This document shows, one piece after another, positions 46,540 to 57,315 of a stretch of DNA of 60,000 nucleotides. Source of the stretch: Zygnema cylindricum. Its lineage: Eukaryota > Streptophyta > Zygnematophyceae > Zygnematales > Zygnemataceae. Numbering within the stretch: the stretch's first letter is position 1; each line of letters opens with the position of its first letter. The notes below the pieces were generated by a model. It was given only the letters and a program-made list of their open reading frames with translations. It searched no databases and was not told the DNA's origin. Location: NCBI GenBank assembly GCA_037447655.1, contig JBBHKE010002613.1:176758-236757 (forward strand). Reading direction: 5' to 3'. Made by a program: the position numbers and the translations under genes.

Positions 46540-47600
46540 CGATCAACTGTTGTTTTGGGTGGTGTTCATCAGGTTTCTCGAGAGGTTAAAGCCCTCCAAC
46601 CAAACATACTTGCTACTTTAGCTTCAGTGGTAGTCGAGGTCTTTCGAGCGCTTTGTCCGCCAACCCCCACCTCGTTGTACCCTATTATCTACACATTCGA
46701 GCCCTTATATTGTACATTGTGTAAAGATACTTTTAGTAAGGCACTTACCACTTCCCTTTTTTTTTTACATATAGTCCATTTGCCAAAGTTTACGATTTAC
46801 TTCGCGATTTTTTACCCTCTTAATCTGGTGCTCGAGATTTCGACATGTTATTCCGAGTATGTTATTTCATTATTTGTGATCCTTTTCATATACTTTATCT
46901 TTTTCTCACGATTAGGGGTTGTCATCAAATTGAATAAAGGGATCGACACCATTGTTGTAAGAGAAGTCTTATATTGATGGTTGTTTATGTGTTTGTATCC
47001 AACTCTAGATTACATTTCACGATAACTTTTTTCCTCGTCATTTTGTAGTGGTCACTCGGAGGTGGGGTGTTCTTTGAGGTTATGGTCTACGCGACTCGTG
47101 CATTGTTCGATATTCGCCTCGATGGGCTAGTTCTCTAAGTTTATGTTTTTAATGCTTTTAATAAAGTGAATTGTAATGTTGTTCCACATGCTCCCGTTTT
47201 TGTGAGCCTTTTACTCTTTAACCATACATCTATTCTCCCTAACTAATAATGATTTTACTCCTCTTTCCTTTGATGTCGACTTTCGCTGCGACCCTCTTTG
47301 TGGACCTTTATTCACCCTTGAGTATTACCACGCCATTCGCACTTCCATTATGCTTCATTTCAAGCCATTTTTTTGTTGGTGGCCAGCGACACCAGTATTG
47401 TCGACCCTAAAGACCTAGTTCTATCGACCTATACATTTTTCAAATATTTTTTGGGATAACTTAACGTTTTTGTTGAACTGTCTAATTGTATTGTTTGATC
47501 ATCTTGTGATATTCCTCTTCATTTACTCCTCAAGGTTTCCAGATTGTTACTCTGTTCGATAAAATTCATGTGTTATGTTGCTCGTTATGCTATAGTACTT
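46540..47600 (+). mobile_element. Second, more degenerate copy of the non-LTR retrotransposon
   Basis: It aligns with the 8040-9330 copy. TTTCCTCGTCA...GTCACTCGGAGG...TTTGAGG at about 47030-47080 corresponds to TTCTCCTCGTCAACTTAGAG...GGAGGAGCTTTCGAGG at 8130-8170. GATCATCTTGTGATATTCCTC at about 47498-47518 corresponds to GGTCACCTCGTGATATTTCTC (about 8600). CDPLCGPLFTLEYYHAIRTS matches the xxPLxGPLFALxxxRALR block. Stops and frame changes are frequent. Confidence 0.55.
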
Positions 47601-49230
47601 TTGCGACCAAGTTTTTTTTTTTTTTTTTTAAACAAATTTGACTTGTGCATACAACCTCACTAACTTTACTCACCATAAGTGGGTTTTACTCTTTTTGTCT
47701 GGTAAGCGCCATCAACCTATTATAGCTGCCCGAGGCGATTCAATTTGATTATTTTTGTGCCTGTTTTTCGTCTTGTGGTGGACCTGGTTTGGAGCTTTGT
47801 TATTGGCTACACTTAGTCCATCAAATGTACGTTTTGTTCTTTTTTGATTCACCATAACTCTGAAGTTCAATCTTGGCCTTTCTCATCCACCATTACATGG
47901 AGCTCTTATTTGCTCCTCTGATCCAATTTGTTTGTCTCTTCCATGGAGGAGAGTTGATTCGGGGGAACAACATTTTTTGCCAATTAATATGAATTTTTAG
48001 AATGTTTGTTTCGATAGTTCGTTGTACATCCGGTAATATTGTTTTGACAAACCCTACTTCAAATCTAGTTGTTGGTAAACCAATTTCACATAATTGAGCA
48101 GTCGCACATGATACATTTAGGAAAAAAGAGGGAGTTTATGAACACGACGATACCACGGAAAACTATATTCGGATGGCAGTAGAGATGTTTGGTTATTTAA
48201 GAGTTGTTTTTTGACGCGTTTTTGGATAATATAAAAGGTGCTCTTAAAGCCTTGTTATTTTCATCCTTATTTCTTGTTATCGCCAACGGTTATCTGCGAC
48301 ATTGCAACAAGTGTAACCCTTTAACCTTTTTGTTCGCATGTTGTTGATATGGACTAATGACATGTTTCATAACTTTTTCAACGTGTTATGTCGAAAATCG
48401 GGGACTCAATAAGTTGTTTTGGGTAATTATAAAATAATAATATCGGGTTAGTTGGTGTTGGTTTGGTATGTCGTTATTTCTTTGAATGTCTTCCCCCGGC
48501 TAACTTTTTGTTTGCGTGTTAGTTTGTTTTACATCGTTTTTGGGTTTGCTTATTCCCTCCACGTTAAGCTTTTCACTTTTTTCTCTTTTATCCACAATTT
48601 TGGTTCCTACGTACTCAAGTGGTTTAACAATACTCTTTTTTTAATAAAGTCTTTTAGATAAAGACCATCCAATTATAAGCGTACTAAATAACTATGCATC
48701 CAAGTATTATACTTTTCAGTTTTGTCTTTTCCATCTTAAGTATTACAATATAGACATATATACAAAATATATATGTTTATATCTATTTGTAAGCTTTGCA
48801 AAGTGTGTAATGGTTCTTTACTTTTACAAATTATTGACCGGATTGTGGCACGTGAATGACATATTATACATTGTACAATATATGATACCATATCGGAATA
48901 TTGTATATTAATACTATACATAATAAAATATGCCTACGATATCAGTTTATTAGCTCCAGGAGATGTATTGTCCCCTTTTTTACGTTCGAAGTTTGGATTA
49001 TCAAAATTATTACGATTGTAAGTTAACGTTAAACAACACTACAATACAATACTCATTACTGTTTAGTTATATTCAAGTGTTGTACATTCGAGGACCTCAA
49101 CCGATAATCGATTTGTAATCTCCCTTAAATCTTTCGTAGAAGCCAAGACAAGTGGCGCCAAGGCATATCTCATCGCATGTGATTAGTAGTGAATATCGTA
49201 GCTCACTCTTTGATGGCGTCGTCAACATCT
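47601..49230. other. No recognisable gene
   Basis: The first few hundred bases may be the 3' part of the non-LTR element. Later sequence is AT-rich. CAAGTGTTGTACATTCGAGG at about 49075 is a possible hAT-like end. Nothing else could be assigned. Confidence 0.45.
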
Positions 49231-49249
49231 CTTCAATCGCTTCGCTTGA

Positions 49250-50345
49250 TTGTAGCGTTAGGTATCCAGGCAGATCTCGCTAAACCGAAACCGTAATCGA
49301 CTGTTAACCGACCGCCCGCGTTGGATCCGGAATGGTTTCCGGTGCCAGATTTTGGGGGCCTGGCGGATTCGGGCGGTTGATTGACAGAAAAAAAAAATCG
49401 GTTACAGTCGAGTAAGCAGAAAACAAAAAAAATGAAGATTTTGTACTGTATGTACTCTTTAACATTATTGTACTTTATACTCTTGGTATCGCAAAAGGTA
49501 CGAGGGAGATGTACCATAAATTTTGTACTTTTTGGGGTACGGGCGGGTACGAGTAGTCGCGAGAAATCAAATTTTTGTTAACTTATAGTTTCGTAAACGC
49601 GTTTCGGATAACGGTTAACAATTTAGGAGCGTGACATTACCAGTCGGGCGTCGGGTACTCTGATTTTGAAAAAAAGAAAACGGTCGGTTTCGGTTAATAT
49701 AAAATTTTGACTTTTGCAACCTCTTCCCATGGCAGAGGTAGAAACGGTCAACCGAAACCGTGACCGATCGTTAACCGAACGCGCGCGCCGGATCCGGAAC
49801 GGATTCGGTTGCTGACTTTTGGGGGTTGGGCGGTTACGGTCGGTTGATTCACACAGGAAAAAAAAACGGTCGGTTACGGTCGGTCAACCAGAAAACCAAA
49901 AAAAATGAAAATTTTGTACTGTCCCTATAATCCAACATTCTTGTACTTTGTACTCTTTGGCATCGTGGAAGTACGTGACATCATGATTAGCGTCGCAAAT
50001 CTGACACTGTACTGTAGTAAGCTATTTATTTCGCAAATCAAAGGGAACGCGACAAAGCGTCGTAAATCTGACATTGTAGTAACACTATTTATTTCGCAAA
50101 TCTTAGGGAACGCGACAAATCGTATTTATTGGCTTATTCTGTCGTACATTGATTAATTTTGTACTTTTTCGGTTACGGGCGGGGACGGTTAGTCGTGAAA
50201 AATCAAGATTCGGTTAATTTTTATCGTCGTAAACGCCGGTCGGTTAACGGTTAACAATTTTGGAGCGTGACAAAACTCGGTCGGGCGTCGGTTACTCAGA
50301 TTTTGAAAAAAAAAAACGGTCGGTTTCGGGTATGATTTTTTTTAT
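49250..50345. repeat. Tandem duplication of a GGTCGGTT/AACCGACC-rich unit of about 500-600 bp
   Basis: Unit 1 (about 49270-49735) and unit 2 (about 49748-50365) share, in order, GTTAACCGA, GGATCCGGAA, TTTTGGGGG, CGGTTGATT, ATTTTGTACTGT, CGGTTAACAATTT, GGAGCGTGACA and TCGGTTTCGG. Unit 2 contains a further internal 60-65-bp duplication (CTATTTATTTCGCAAATC twice, at about 50020 and 50086). Confidence 0.8.
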
Positions 50346-50379
50346 CTTTTGCGACCTCTGGCCCATGGTCATCGTCCGT

Positions 50380-50850
50380 TGCACATCATGGGCCGATATA
50401 TCGCCTTTCATGCGTGACGACACTCAGTCGTAGGAGAATGTCACGGTACGTCAAACAGTTTTACCAAAGTTCGAACTTTTGCTGCGAACTGTACGACACC
50501 CGTTTGTCATAATACAGCCCAGGGATGTGGTACTCCAAATATCAACGGCTGTCAAAGTTCTCACAGACGAGCCCTAAACTGTTTGCTTTCTGAACCCTCA
50601 ACCCTTTTGGAGTTTTGTTACTAAACCGGATTCCCGACCAAATAGAGCTTCTCTTTCTGTCCTTGTTCTTTCTCTTCTAAAGCTCACAGCAGGTGCGTAA
50701 AGCCGACTCTCCCTATTTAGGGTTTGCTCTGAGGAAAGACGAAGCTCATAGTTTGCCTTCTGCAATCTGACTGTGGTTACAGCTCTCAGTAGTTTCGCTA
50801 TTATTTATTGTACATGAAATGCCTTTTCCACTTTTTTTTAGGGTTTCTAT
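50380..50850 (+). promoter_or_regulatory. eL28 promoter and probable 5' UTR exon
   Basis: A pyrimidine-rich stretch at 50648-50679 (CTTCTCTTTCTG...CTTTCTCTTC) suits a ribosomal-protein transcription start. CACAGCAG followed by GTGCGT at 50693 is a plausible donor that ends a non-coding first exon at 50692. Upstream lie TGGGCC at 50389-50394 and its complement GGCCCA at 50360-50365, like plant site II elements. TTAGGGTTT (telo-box complement) occurs at 50717-50725 and 50838-50846, just inside the first intron. The function is inferred from motifs. Confidence 0.5.
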
Positions 50851-50954
50851 CACGGATGACTGGAATGTTTTTAATGTCATGCTATCTGGTCTCTAGCGCC
50901 TAAAAGAAGCACCTTTTTTCATTTTCACTATGGGGCTTCTGAAACCTGTTGAAG

Positions 50955-51116
50955 CTACACTGTGAATCGCTATCAGATTAAAGAAATTATTAACGTGGGG
51001 TTTACGTTAGTGTTAGCAATTAAATTCGTTTCCAAATGAAGTGTCTGTTATTGAACCTTTGAAATAATCAGCGCTAAGATGAAAAAGATTAACGCTAATA
51101 GCGATTCACGGTGTAT
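50955..51116. mobile_element. Copy of the recurrent TIR-MITE family in the eL28 first intron
   Basis: Left end CTACACTGTGAATCGCTATC. Right end on minus ATACACCGTGAATCGCTATT. These are the best-matched TIRs of the family here (about 20 bp). Confidence 0.8.
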
Positions 51117-51227
51117 TTCTTTTTGGCTCTCGCTACCTTTAGGGTTCCAAAGGCTTGTATTGTTAACAAGAATAATTTGAGGCTTCTCTCAATTTTTTGT
51201 ATATAGTTGAAAAAGTAGAAAAGAGTT

Positions 51228-51296
51228 GGAAACACGCTTATGTGGTTACCCCATACTATACCCGTACAATATGGAAAAACCACATATAGCGTTTCC
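51228..51296. mobile_element. 69-bp MITE with TIR GGAAACnC(n)TATGTGGTT
   Basis: Left GGAAACACGCTTATGTGGTT and right (minus) GGAAACGCTATATGTGGTTT flank a core of about 30 bp containing CCCCATACTATACCCGTA. It is the uninterrupted relative of the element at 45077-45795. Confidence 0.7.
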
Positions 51297-52097
51297 GATG
51301 GTTTTCACACATTTGAAATATGGTTTTGTGTTCTAGGCCATCCCTTAAAGCCTTGTAACTCTGTATGCATTTGGAGATTTATTTAGTCAACTTGTAGAGT
51401 GATTGCACAGAATAGATAACCGGCATTAAAGGAGTAACAGCAGTAATTGTACAGTATAAGGTACGAATCGTACATTTTTCTTTTCCATTACTGCGATTAC
51501 TGCCTCATACGCCAGAAATTTCCATATGACTTATCAGCCTAATATTAATCGAGATTTATTTCAGAGGGATAAAATCTGAAAGGAAAAGTCTTTATGCAAG
51601 GAAAAAGTCTTACTGATTCGCTTTCCCTGGCTAAACTGACTTTTCGATAACTACATTACCCTTTTAGCTTGTGATGCCGACAGTATGATTTTTCCGTTTT
51701 TTTATTTTCAAGATATGGACAATCTCCTAAGCTGTTTTACCTTCTTATCATCCTTAGTAAATATGTTATCTATCACGATTTTTCCTTGTAGACTACTCTC
51801 TTTATGGTCTTGTTCGATTTTTCCAGGGTTTTCTCTAAATTATTTCTGTGATTATTTCACTACTTTTTGCTAAAGATAAAATTCAGTTGTTTCTTTTTGT
51901 TTTTTTTTTCTGTGACTTTTTTTTCTTGGTTTCCTTCTACTAATGTTATTGTATAATTGTTGCTTTAAGAAATTTTCCTTGCTCCCTATCTTTTGTACAA
52001 AGTTTCGTATTTTTTGGAACTTCTGTATCTCGGTAACTTCTGTAAAATCTGGAAATTTTGTAACTTCTGTGCATTTTCTAATTCCAGGTGCTTCAGA

Positions 52098-55000
52098 ATG
52101 GCTGGCGTTTCTCCAGACCTGGTTTGGCTTTTAGTGAGGAATAAGAGCAAGTTCCTTTACAAGCAGGGTGGAGATTCCACCGCCTCTGTCACCTTCACAT
52201 CTGAGCCTTTCAATCTTATGAACAAGAATTCCTTCAAATACTCAGGTTTGTATTTGTCATCCAACGCTAGAGGCAATTTATTGTCTCTCTCTTTTTCCTT
52301 CTCTCTCTCTCTTTCTCCTTTTCCCTCGCTTTCTCCCTTTCCCTCGCCTTCTCCTTCTCCCTCTTCCTTACCCTTTCCCTCTCTCTTTCCCTTTCCTTTT
52401 CCCCCTCCGCTTCCTCTTCCCCTCCCCCTCCTCTTCCCTCTCCCCCTCCCCTCCCCCCTCTCCCTCTCCCTCTCACCCTCTTCCTCTACCTCCCCTTTCC
52501 TCCCCCCTTCCTCCGTCTCTCTCCCTCTCCCTTAACGTTCAAATAACAAATATTACTACTGTTCCTGTTAAACTTAAGATTTTTTAGATTTTTTAACTGG
52601 GCCAATGTATCATGTATTAGGTCTTTAAGAATGTAATTTTCTCTCATTTCATGAATGAAGTTTCACTAGTGATTGTCTTCTTTGCAAATTCGAGTCACAA
52701 TCCCTGGGCTATGGAGAATGAGGCAATCAAAACTCTAGTCTGTCAATGTCAGTTTTGTTTAATCTGTCTGTCGTAGTCTCACTGGTTCTTTGTCTTGCTG
52801 CGTTCCATTAGGTCAAACTCTCTCTTGCTCTGTCTCTCCCTCTTGTCCTCCTCATTCAAGTATTCTTTATTTGTCTCTCTCTCTCCACTGTCAGTGTGTT
52901 CCATTCAAGTAGTGGCTGCTGGAAGCTGTATTATAGCAAATGAGTGTAGTTCACACTGAAGTCTATGCATGATACTATCTGCACTATACCGTGTATAACT
53001 ATTAGCGTTAATGCTTTTTTTACCACCCACAGCATCTTTTTTCCATGTACACCTATCTCATTTTCAGTTGGAGACTGCAATTATTGCCATCGTTTGTTTA
53101 GAAATCCGATATAAGTGCTACAGGAAAAAATGAGTTTAAAGGCTGAACTAAACGTTAATACTGTAATAGAGATACACGGGGTACTGTATCCTTCCACAGT
53201 TCATTTAATATTTGCTGAATGAAGTGGACATCTAAGACATAGGTAGGTCAATGGACTCTGCAGTGTATGTTGGCAGACATTTCTTTATATCTCAGATTCT
53301 GTTGTCCTTAAGGTTTTCTCTCTCTCGCTCTCACTCTCTCACTCTCTCTCTCTGCACCCTCTTTACACCCCTCTCTCCCTCCTCTCCCTCTCTCTCCCCT
53401 CTCTCTCCCTCTCCCTCTTTTTCCCCCTCTCTCTCCCCCTTTCTCTCCCCTCTCGCTCCCTCTCTCTCTGTCCCTTTTCTCTCTTTCTCTTGGATAACAG
53501 TATTCATGGACTGATCAAGCTTCAGCTATTGTTGAGTCATATCTTATCACATGAACGCGTTGTAACTGTCGCAGCTGTTTTTTGTTTCTTTTGTGGTTTT
53601 TCCAAATAGTGGTTTGTTAGCTGTGCTCCCTTTTGTGGGTTTTTGGATTTTGGTATGTTATTTGTTTTCCCATTTGTGGGTTTTTCAAATATTGGTTTGT
53701 CAGAGGTTTTCCCTTTTGTGGGTTTTTCAAATACTGGTTTGTCAGCTGTTTTGCCGTTTGTGAGTTTTTGAATATTGGTTTCTCAGCCATTTTCAGTTTT
53801 GTGGGTTTTTTAAATAGCCGAATAGCATCATTTAAAAGGCTCCCGGCTGTTTTTGCCACGCCATGGGCTTATACGCTGATGCTAAATTGATCTTGAGTCC
53901 GTCATTGGCACGGAGGGGTACTTGCCATGTACTCCTTTGTTTTGACTATTGATGGGTACATTTTACACAGACTCGGTAAACAGTCATCATTGTGTGAAAG
54001 TGAAATATATAATGTGAAATAAATCATGTTGTCTGTATGAGGGTCGCTTGGGCAGACTACAGGTGGACTGTTAAGTATCGGGTATTGAATAACCTGCCGG
54101 AATTGTTCCATCAGTTATCTCTTCCTGTCTGATTCCTGACACTGTTTGTATCGTTTGTCCAATTCCATTTAGTAGTGTTGGGTATCGAAGACCAATTGCT
54201 GATATTCGATATATATCGAATTTTAGGTATCCGATAATTGATATATCGAATCCATGTACCTAGAAGCTAAATATCCGGATATTTATGCGATATATATATT
54301 TTTTCCCGAATTTTTTTAAACCCCCAACCCCCCTTCCCCCCCGTGGCGCGCGCTCAGTGGGGGGAGAGGGAGTATCCGTACGATTTTCTGTACTTGAACT
54401 GTACGGACACCCATTTTTTGCGATATATATCGCGATAATTTATGTTGGTCCCGGTACGATATATCGAGGAATCTGCTCGATCGATATTCGATATATCGAA
54501 TATCAAAATTATCGCGATATGAATTTACCCGATACCCAACACTACCAATTTAGGGGTATGTTTTAGCAGCTATCTTCTGGTCATGATTGGGTTACATCCA
54601 GACATCAGTCTCCTTCAATTAGTTTTTAGGCAAGAGATTTATTTTTTCTTAGATTTCTGTTATATTAAATAACTTTTTTTGGAACGTTTATCTAAAGCTC
54701 GGAAACCATAATGGTTTCACAGGAAGCACAATAGTTTTTGCTCGGTTTTCCTTGTTGTTGCACTCAATATCTTACAGCTGGTTGATGGATAATTGCTGGA
54801 TGTGGTACACTGCCTATGGTTATTAGAGTTCGTAACCCTATTTCTGTTTCGCTTGTTTTGACCCAAAATCATGTAGTAGTTTTTATAACACTTCCGTTGA
54901 CTGGCTCATAATGAGCCACATGTCAAAACATACGTTACACTTTTGTGAACATCAATAGTTCAGTAACTCTAATAGAGGTAGACGGTGTAGTTCGTGTGTG

Positions 55001-56814
55001 GTTGGCAATGTGATGTGAAATATTTTGGCTTTGCATTTGAAATGCTTGTCTTGAGGGAATGGGTATTCAGAATTAGAGAATCTTAGAGGAACTTTAATGG
55101 ATACAGTTCTTCTTTAAACATGAAAGGTTGCCCTTACATTCTCCGTCCTCTTCTCAGGTAAAACCATAAAATGGGACTACTCCTTGAATAATTTTGTCTA
55201 AGACAATCAGTCCTGTCTTTTTCTTCAGGACTTGCCAACACCAAAGCTGTGTCATTGGAGGCATCTGCAACTGATGATGGAGCGATTGTTTTGAGCACAA
55301 AAAAGACAAGGAAAGGCAATCAGCCACGGGATGCAATTCACCGCTCTCTTTTGAAGAAAGATGTTCGCAGAATTGCTAAAACTGTCATCAACCAGGTAAG
55401 TTGCATAGCAATCTGTACAAAAGTCTACTGTTTGCCGGCTCTCCCTCCTGATCCGTCTGATTTCTGACGTGAGATTTGTGAATATCTTCACTTCTGTTTT
55501 TTGCAAATTTGCTGGGTGGAAACTATGCTGTGAGGTATACTGGTGCAGGAGAATAAACTACACTGCCCGGTTTTAGTGTTAGTAGCATTAATTCTATTAC
55601 TGCTTTTTTTGACGAAAAATGATAAAATAATGTTTATAACACTACTTAAGAAGTGGGTTACAAACAGCCATGTCATTCTGCATTAAGTAAGTATGATACT
55701 AACATTCTTTAACATCAATACCAATGGGCAGTATACTGAAGTTTATTTAGTAAATGAGTGTTACTGGAGGTCCAGCAGGCTAAAAGAAAGTAATGATAGG
55801 AAAGTGGGTTGTGGCAAGGAGCTGGGAATACCCCAGTGTTTCTTTTCTCTTTTTTCCCGGTTTTTATTATTCATTGTTTTTATACCCTCCCATTAATTGA
55901 AGGAACCAGTCAGATGGATGGTCTAATAGGCATTTCTAGAATTTGTTTTTCTGGAATGGAATTGCAAAACTGTCCTTTCTTTTGATTCTAAAAAAAAGAT
56001 AAAAATGGATAGAAACTTGTAGGAAAACAGCACTGACTGTGAGCCTCTCTCTCGCTCCCAATCTCTCCCTCTCTCCCTCTTCCTCTCCCTTTCTCCCCAC
56101 CTCTCTTCTCTCTCTTCTCTCCTGTCCCTCTTCCTCTCCCTCTCCCTCGTCCTCTCCTTCTCCCAACCGCTTAAATCACCCTTTTTCCGAGCATAATTGT
56201 CGGATTATTGATCTAATGGTAGCGATGGAAAGCTAGAAAACTTGTTTTCTGATTAGTTACTACAAACAAAGACAGGGCCAGTTGCATGGAGAAAAAAGGT
56301 GATTCAAGTGATGAAATAAACATTAAAACTAATTCGATACACGGTGTAGTGTACCACTGTTATGTCATCGTCCTCTTATTGTTTCGTATGCTTTTGTACT
56401 TTTTCTCGAATGTTGTTGGTGTTTATTTCTTCTCGTATTGTTTCATACTCTTTTATACCTTTGTCTCGAATGTCGTTGCTGGTTGTATTAATGGATGAGC
56501 TTTATTTCTTCTCGTATTGTTTCATATTCTTTTGTACCTTTTTCTTGAATGTCGTTGCTGGTTGTATTAATGGATGAGCTTATTTCTGCCCATTTTGTTT
56601 CATACTATTTTGTACCTTTTTTGTGAATCTCGTTGCTGGTTATATTAATGGATTAGTTGATGTTTTTTCTTCTTTTTTTCTTCAGGTGGTGACCAACGGC
56701 TACAGGCCCGACTTGAAGAAAGCTTCTCTTGCCCGACTTAGTGCCATTCACAAGAGTCTGAGGGTGGCCAAGGCAGGCAGCAAAAGCAAGGGAAAGAAGT
56801 TGGCAAAGAAGTAG
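52098..56814 (+). CDS. RPL28: 60S ribosomal protein L28 (eL28)
   Basis: Coding exons are 52098-52245, 55229-55395 and 56686-56814. The phases join to 444 nt, 147 aa. ATG at 52098 lies ten bases into the exon that starts after the acceptor at 52087, and its context CAGAATGG is good. Residues 1-50 carry the eL28 N-terminus ([17 protein letters not shown]...NSFKYSG). Exon 3 opens [11 protein letters not shown] and holds the basic region [10 protein letters not shown]. Exon 4 has [20 protein letters not shown] and KSLRVAK, then the Lys-rich tail KGKKLAKK, matching plant eL28. It is a structural component of the cytosolic large ribosomal subunit. Intron 2 is almost 3 kb and intron 3 about 1.3 kb, both loaded with CT tracts and small transposons. 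No lesion was seen. Confidence 0.96.
52283..52533. repeat. Polypyrimidine tract just inside eL28 intron 2
   Basis: About 250 bases of almost pure C/T (TCTCCC, CCCTTTCC) begin 38 bases after the donor. Confidence 0.9.
52982..53186. mobile_element. Copy of the recurrent TIR-MITE family in eL28 intron 2
   Basis: Left CACTATACCGTGTATAACTA, right (minus) CAGTACCCCGTGTATCTCTA; 205 bp, no ORF. Confidence 0.8.
53314..53492. repeat. (CT)n/(CTCTCCC)n tract in eL28 intron 2
   Basis: Nearly pure C/T over about 175 bases. Confidence 0.9.
53615..53825. repeat. 42-bp tandem repeat, about 5 copies, in eL28 intron 2
   Basis: The unit TTTCCCATTTGTGGGTTTTT then CAAATATTGGTTTGTCAGAG and GT measures 42 bp. Because 42 is a multiple of 3, the minus strand shows a repetitive ORF (NQYLKNPQ-type), judged incidental. 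Confidence 0.85.
54173..54544. mobile_element. hAT-like non-autonomous element in eL28 intron 2
   Basis: TIRs TAGTGTTGGGTATCG at both ends (inverted). The flanks CCATTTAG (54165-54172) and CCAATTTAG (from 54545) are a probable 8-bp target duplication with one inserted base. The interior has ATATCGCGATA palindromes and matches the element at 45130-45739 in inverted orientation. Confidence 0.75.
54808..54992. mobile_element. Copy of the recurrent TIR-MITE family in eL28 intron 2
   Basis: Left CACTGCCTATGGTTATTAGA, right (minus) CTACACCGTCTACCTCTATT; the core GGCTCATAATGAGCCACATG matches the NOG2 intron copies. Confidence 0.75.
55561..55733. mobile_element. Copy of the recurrent TIR-MITE family in eL28 intron 3
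   Basis: Left CACTGCCCGGTTTTAGTGTT, right (minus) TACTGCCCATTGGTATTGAT; it lies about 165 bases after exon 3. Confidence 0.65.
56031..56353. mobile_element. TIR-MITE copy expanded by an internal CT tract, eL28 intron 3
   Basis: The left CACTGACTGTGAGCCTCTCT is followed by a CT-rich tract (56040-56162). The right end (minus) CACTACACCGTGTATCGAAT is intact. The part after the CT tract (CTTAAATCACCC...TTGTCGGATTATT) matches the copy at 57091-57315. Confidence 0.6.
56364..56665. repeat. 79-bp tandem repeat ending at the last eL28 acceptor
   Basis: TTTATTTCTTCTCGTATTG starts at 56422 and 56501, with a diverged copy at about 56580 and an earlier partial one at about 56364. Units contain GTCGTTGCTGGTTGTATTAA. 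The array stops about 20 bases before the exon 4 acceptor. Confidence 0.8.
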
Positions 56815-57090
56815 AGTGTATTTTGTTCTCTTTCAAGTCGCCCAGCAGAGTCTTCTTTTGTCACACGGCTCGGAATGTAATTCAATTTTTTTTTTCCCTG
56901 AAAAGTTGTTCACTGTCATCTTGTCTTTTGTTGATCGAAATGAGTGGTTGTCAGTTGAATGTAAAATGAAAGTATATATTTTTTTCCTTCAGTGAAAGGA
57001 AATCGTGTCCGCATGGAATTTTTTCATTTGTAGAAGTAATGTCATTAAAGCTGGTGTAGTGTGTTTTTTTTGTCCTCGCGTGAGTTTGGA

Positions 57091-57315
57091 AAGTAAATTG
57101 TGTATCGCTATTAGTGTTAATGTTTTTTTCGCCACTTAAAACTCCTTTTCTCCGTACACGCTTGTCGGATTATTATCTTACTGCTGCGATTGAAAGCCAA
57201 GATTCTCACCTTCCGATTGTCGGTCTCCATGTGAAAATAGGACATGTGTACAGAGGAAAGATGTTTTACGTGGTGAAAATAAATATTAATACTAATAGTG
57301 AAACATGGTGTACTG
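57091..57315. mobile_element. Copy of the recurrent TIR-MITE family downstream of eL28
   Basis: Left AAATTGTGTATCGCTATTAG, right (minus) AGTACACCATGTTTCACTAT; about 225 bp. Confidence 0.7.

Noticed and set aside
53617-53859. 80-aa minus ORF with NQYLKNPQ repeats
   Set aside because: Produced by the 42-bp intronic tandem repeat; intronic and antisense to eL28.
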